From: Siderastrea siderea
Lineage: Eukaryota; Cnidaria; Anthozoa; Scleractinia; Rhizangiidae
Direction of reading: 5' to 3'
NCBI GenBank assembly: GCA_964030785.1
Contig: OZ034971.1
Location: forward strand, 16,251,400-16,315,399
Length of the DNA: 64,000 nt
The position numbers were made by a program, and so were the translations under genes. The notes under the pieces were generated by a model. That model was given only the letters and a program-made list of their open reading frames with translations, ran no database searches and was not told where the DNA came from. Shown piece after piece: positions 63,471-64,000 of the stretch; the first letter of the stretch is position 1, and every line of letters starts with the position of its first letter.

Positions 63471-64000
63471 TTATAGTTCTTCATCTTTTAAATTTGATTT
63501 TAGTTGCACCATCAATGGACCAGAACGTAATTCTAAAGGAAAATTCATTATCTGTAATTGTGTTGTTTGGGTTGAATCGATAGTTTGTAAAATATTTATA
63601 AGACCTATATCATTAATTATATTTAAGGTAATAGGTGTATATCTTGCTTTTGATTTGGAATATAACACCTTTATTCTTGATATCATGCAATGATTTTCAA
63701 CGATTATCTTATCACAACCATTTAATAAAAACGTGCGTCCATTTTTCGTATTTAAAATTCCATTTATGTAATGAATGGAACCACGCAAACGATGTCCGTT
63801 TAAAGAAAGGTCTGTTTGCATTACCATTTGTCCATTTTCAATAACAAAGGCGGTGTCATAAACACTTGGATCAACGTTTGAAATTGTTTCTTTAACATCA
63901 TAAACAATTAGATGTCCAACGTTTATAAATGATCGATTACGGACTGTACCGTGCAGGTCGAGGAATATGTATTGCGGGGGTGAGCTACCCCATCTGTGAA
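63471..64000 (-). CDS. Partial gene, uncharacterised virion-like protein
   Basis: A frame open from the window edge to TAA/TAG at 63471 (at least 175 residues). It reads FLDLHGTVRNRSFINVGHLI, YDTAFVIENGQMVMQTDLSL, then a beta-rich repeat-like part (HYINGILNTKNGRTFLLNGC) and ends FPLELRSGPLMVQLKSNLKD. The alternation of short strands with NG turns resembles viral fibre or spike proteins, but this is only an impression. The start lies outside the window. Confidence 0.5.
   Translation of the reverse strand, partial: HRWGSSPPQYIFLDLHGTVRNRSFINVGHLIVYDVKETISNVDPSVYDTAFVIENGQMVMQTDLSLNGHRLRGSIHYINGILNTKNGRTFLLNGCDKIIVENHCMISRIKVLYSKSKARYTPITLNIINDIGLINILQTIDSTQTTQLQIMNFPLELRSGPLMVQLKSNLKDEEL

Larger units (their letters stand above)
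60902..64000. mobile_element. Left part of a second Polinton-type element (continues beyond window)
   Basis: The satellite ends at 60900 and, after one T, new sequence begins AGTAGGTAGTGGAG, similar in its first five bases to the first provirus terminus. Downstream are compact divergent genes with TATA boxes, one of them related to the membrane protein of the first provirus. Others recall gene families I remember from cnidarian Polintons. The right end, inverted repeat and target duplication lie outside the window, so the class is an inference. The DNA is AT-rich, unlike the first provirus. Confidence 0.6.

Overview
This window reads as repeat-dominated genomic DNA of a cnidarian, most likely a stony coral. 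The flanks are AT-rich and carry no clear host gene. They hold tRNA-derived SINEs and small foldback DNA transposons of a kind I associate with coral genomes (family memory, not a search), plus a LINE of the L1/Tx1 type. No rRNA, CRISPR array, bacterial operon or confident tRNA gene is visible.

Layout. 0-6.9 kb: AT-rich DNA with a 1.2-kb inverted-repeat transposon (3208-4402, 6-bp target duplication), a SINE (5463-5730) and a 130-bp MITE. 6.9-14.3 kb: the relic of a Polinton/adintovirus-like element with long inverted termini and a decayed packaging ATPase. A LINE with a near-perfect 14-bp target duplication has inserted into its right terminus. 14.5-23.6, 44.6-44.7, 47.9-57.9 and 60.7-60.9 kb: pieces of one complex satellite array with monomers of about 0.7-0.76 kb, arranged in a higher-order pattern of variants.

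23633-44596: a complete 20,964-bp Polinton/Maverick (adintovirus-type) provirus inserted in that array. It has terminal inverted repeats of about 375 bp and a perfect 6-bp target duplication (CAGCAG). Its genes cover replication (protein-primed DNA polymerase B), integration (retroviral-type integrase with chromodomain), packaging (A32/FtsK-like ATPase), maturation (adenain-like cysteine protease) and the virion (double-jelly-roll major capsid protein, two tandem FYVTLPS-type proteins, Arg-rich and pX-like peptides, a PLA2-domain protein, a membrane protein). It also carries accessory genes: a GRF zinc-finger protein, a SLOG/DprA-like Rossmann protein, a basic repeat protein and unknowns. TATA boxes 27-85 bp upstream of start codons mark several transcription units. 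Many genes carry single frameshifts or in-frame stops, so the copy is either decayed or affected by assembly indels.

44704-47883: a 3.2-kb TTAA-flanked inverted-repeat element without a recognisable transposase, inserted in the same array. 60902-64000 (runs off the window): the left part of a second, unrelated Polinton-type element, inserted at essentially the same position in the satellite monomer. It carries a Cys-rich protein, an OB-fold-like protein, a coiled-coil protein, a short unknown protein, a membrane protein related to one in the first provirus, and a partial gene.

The most interesting points are the repeated targeting of one satellite position by two different Polinton-type elements, the SLOG gene pair, and the higher-order satellite with its AAGCAC-N-GTGCTT inverted repeat.
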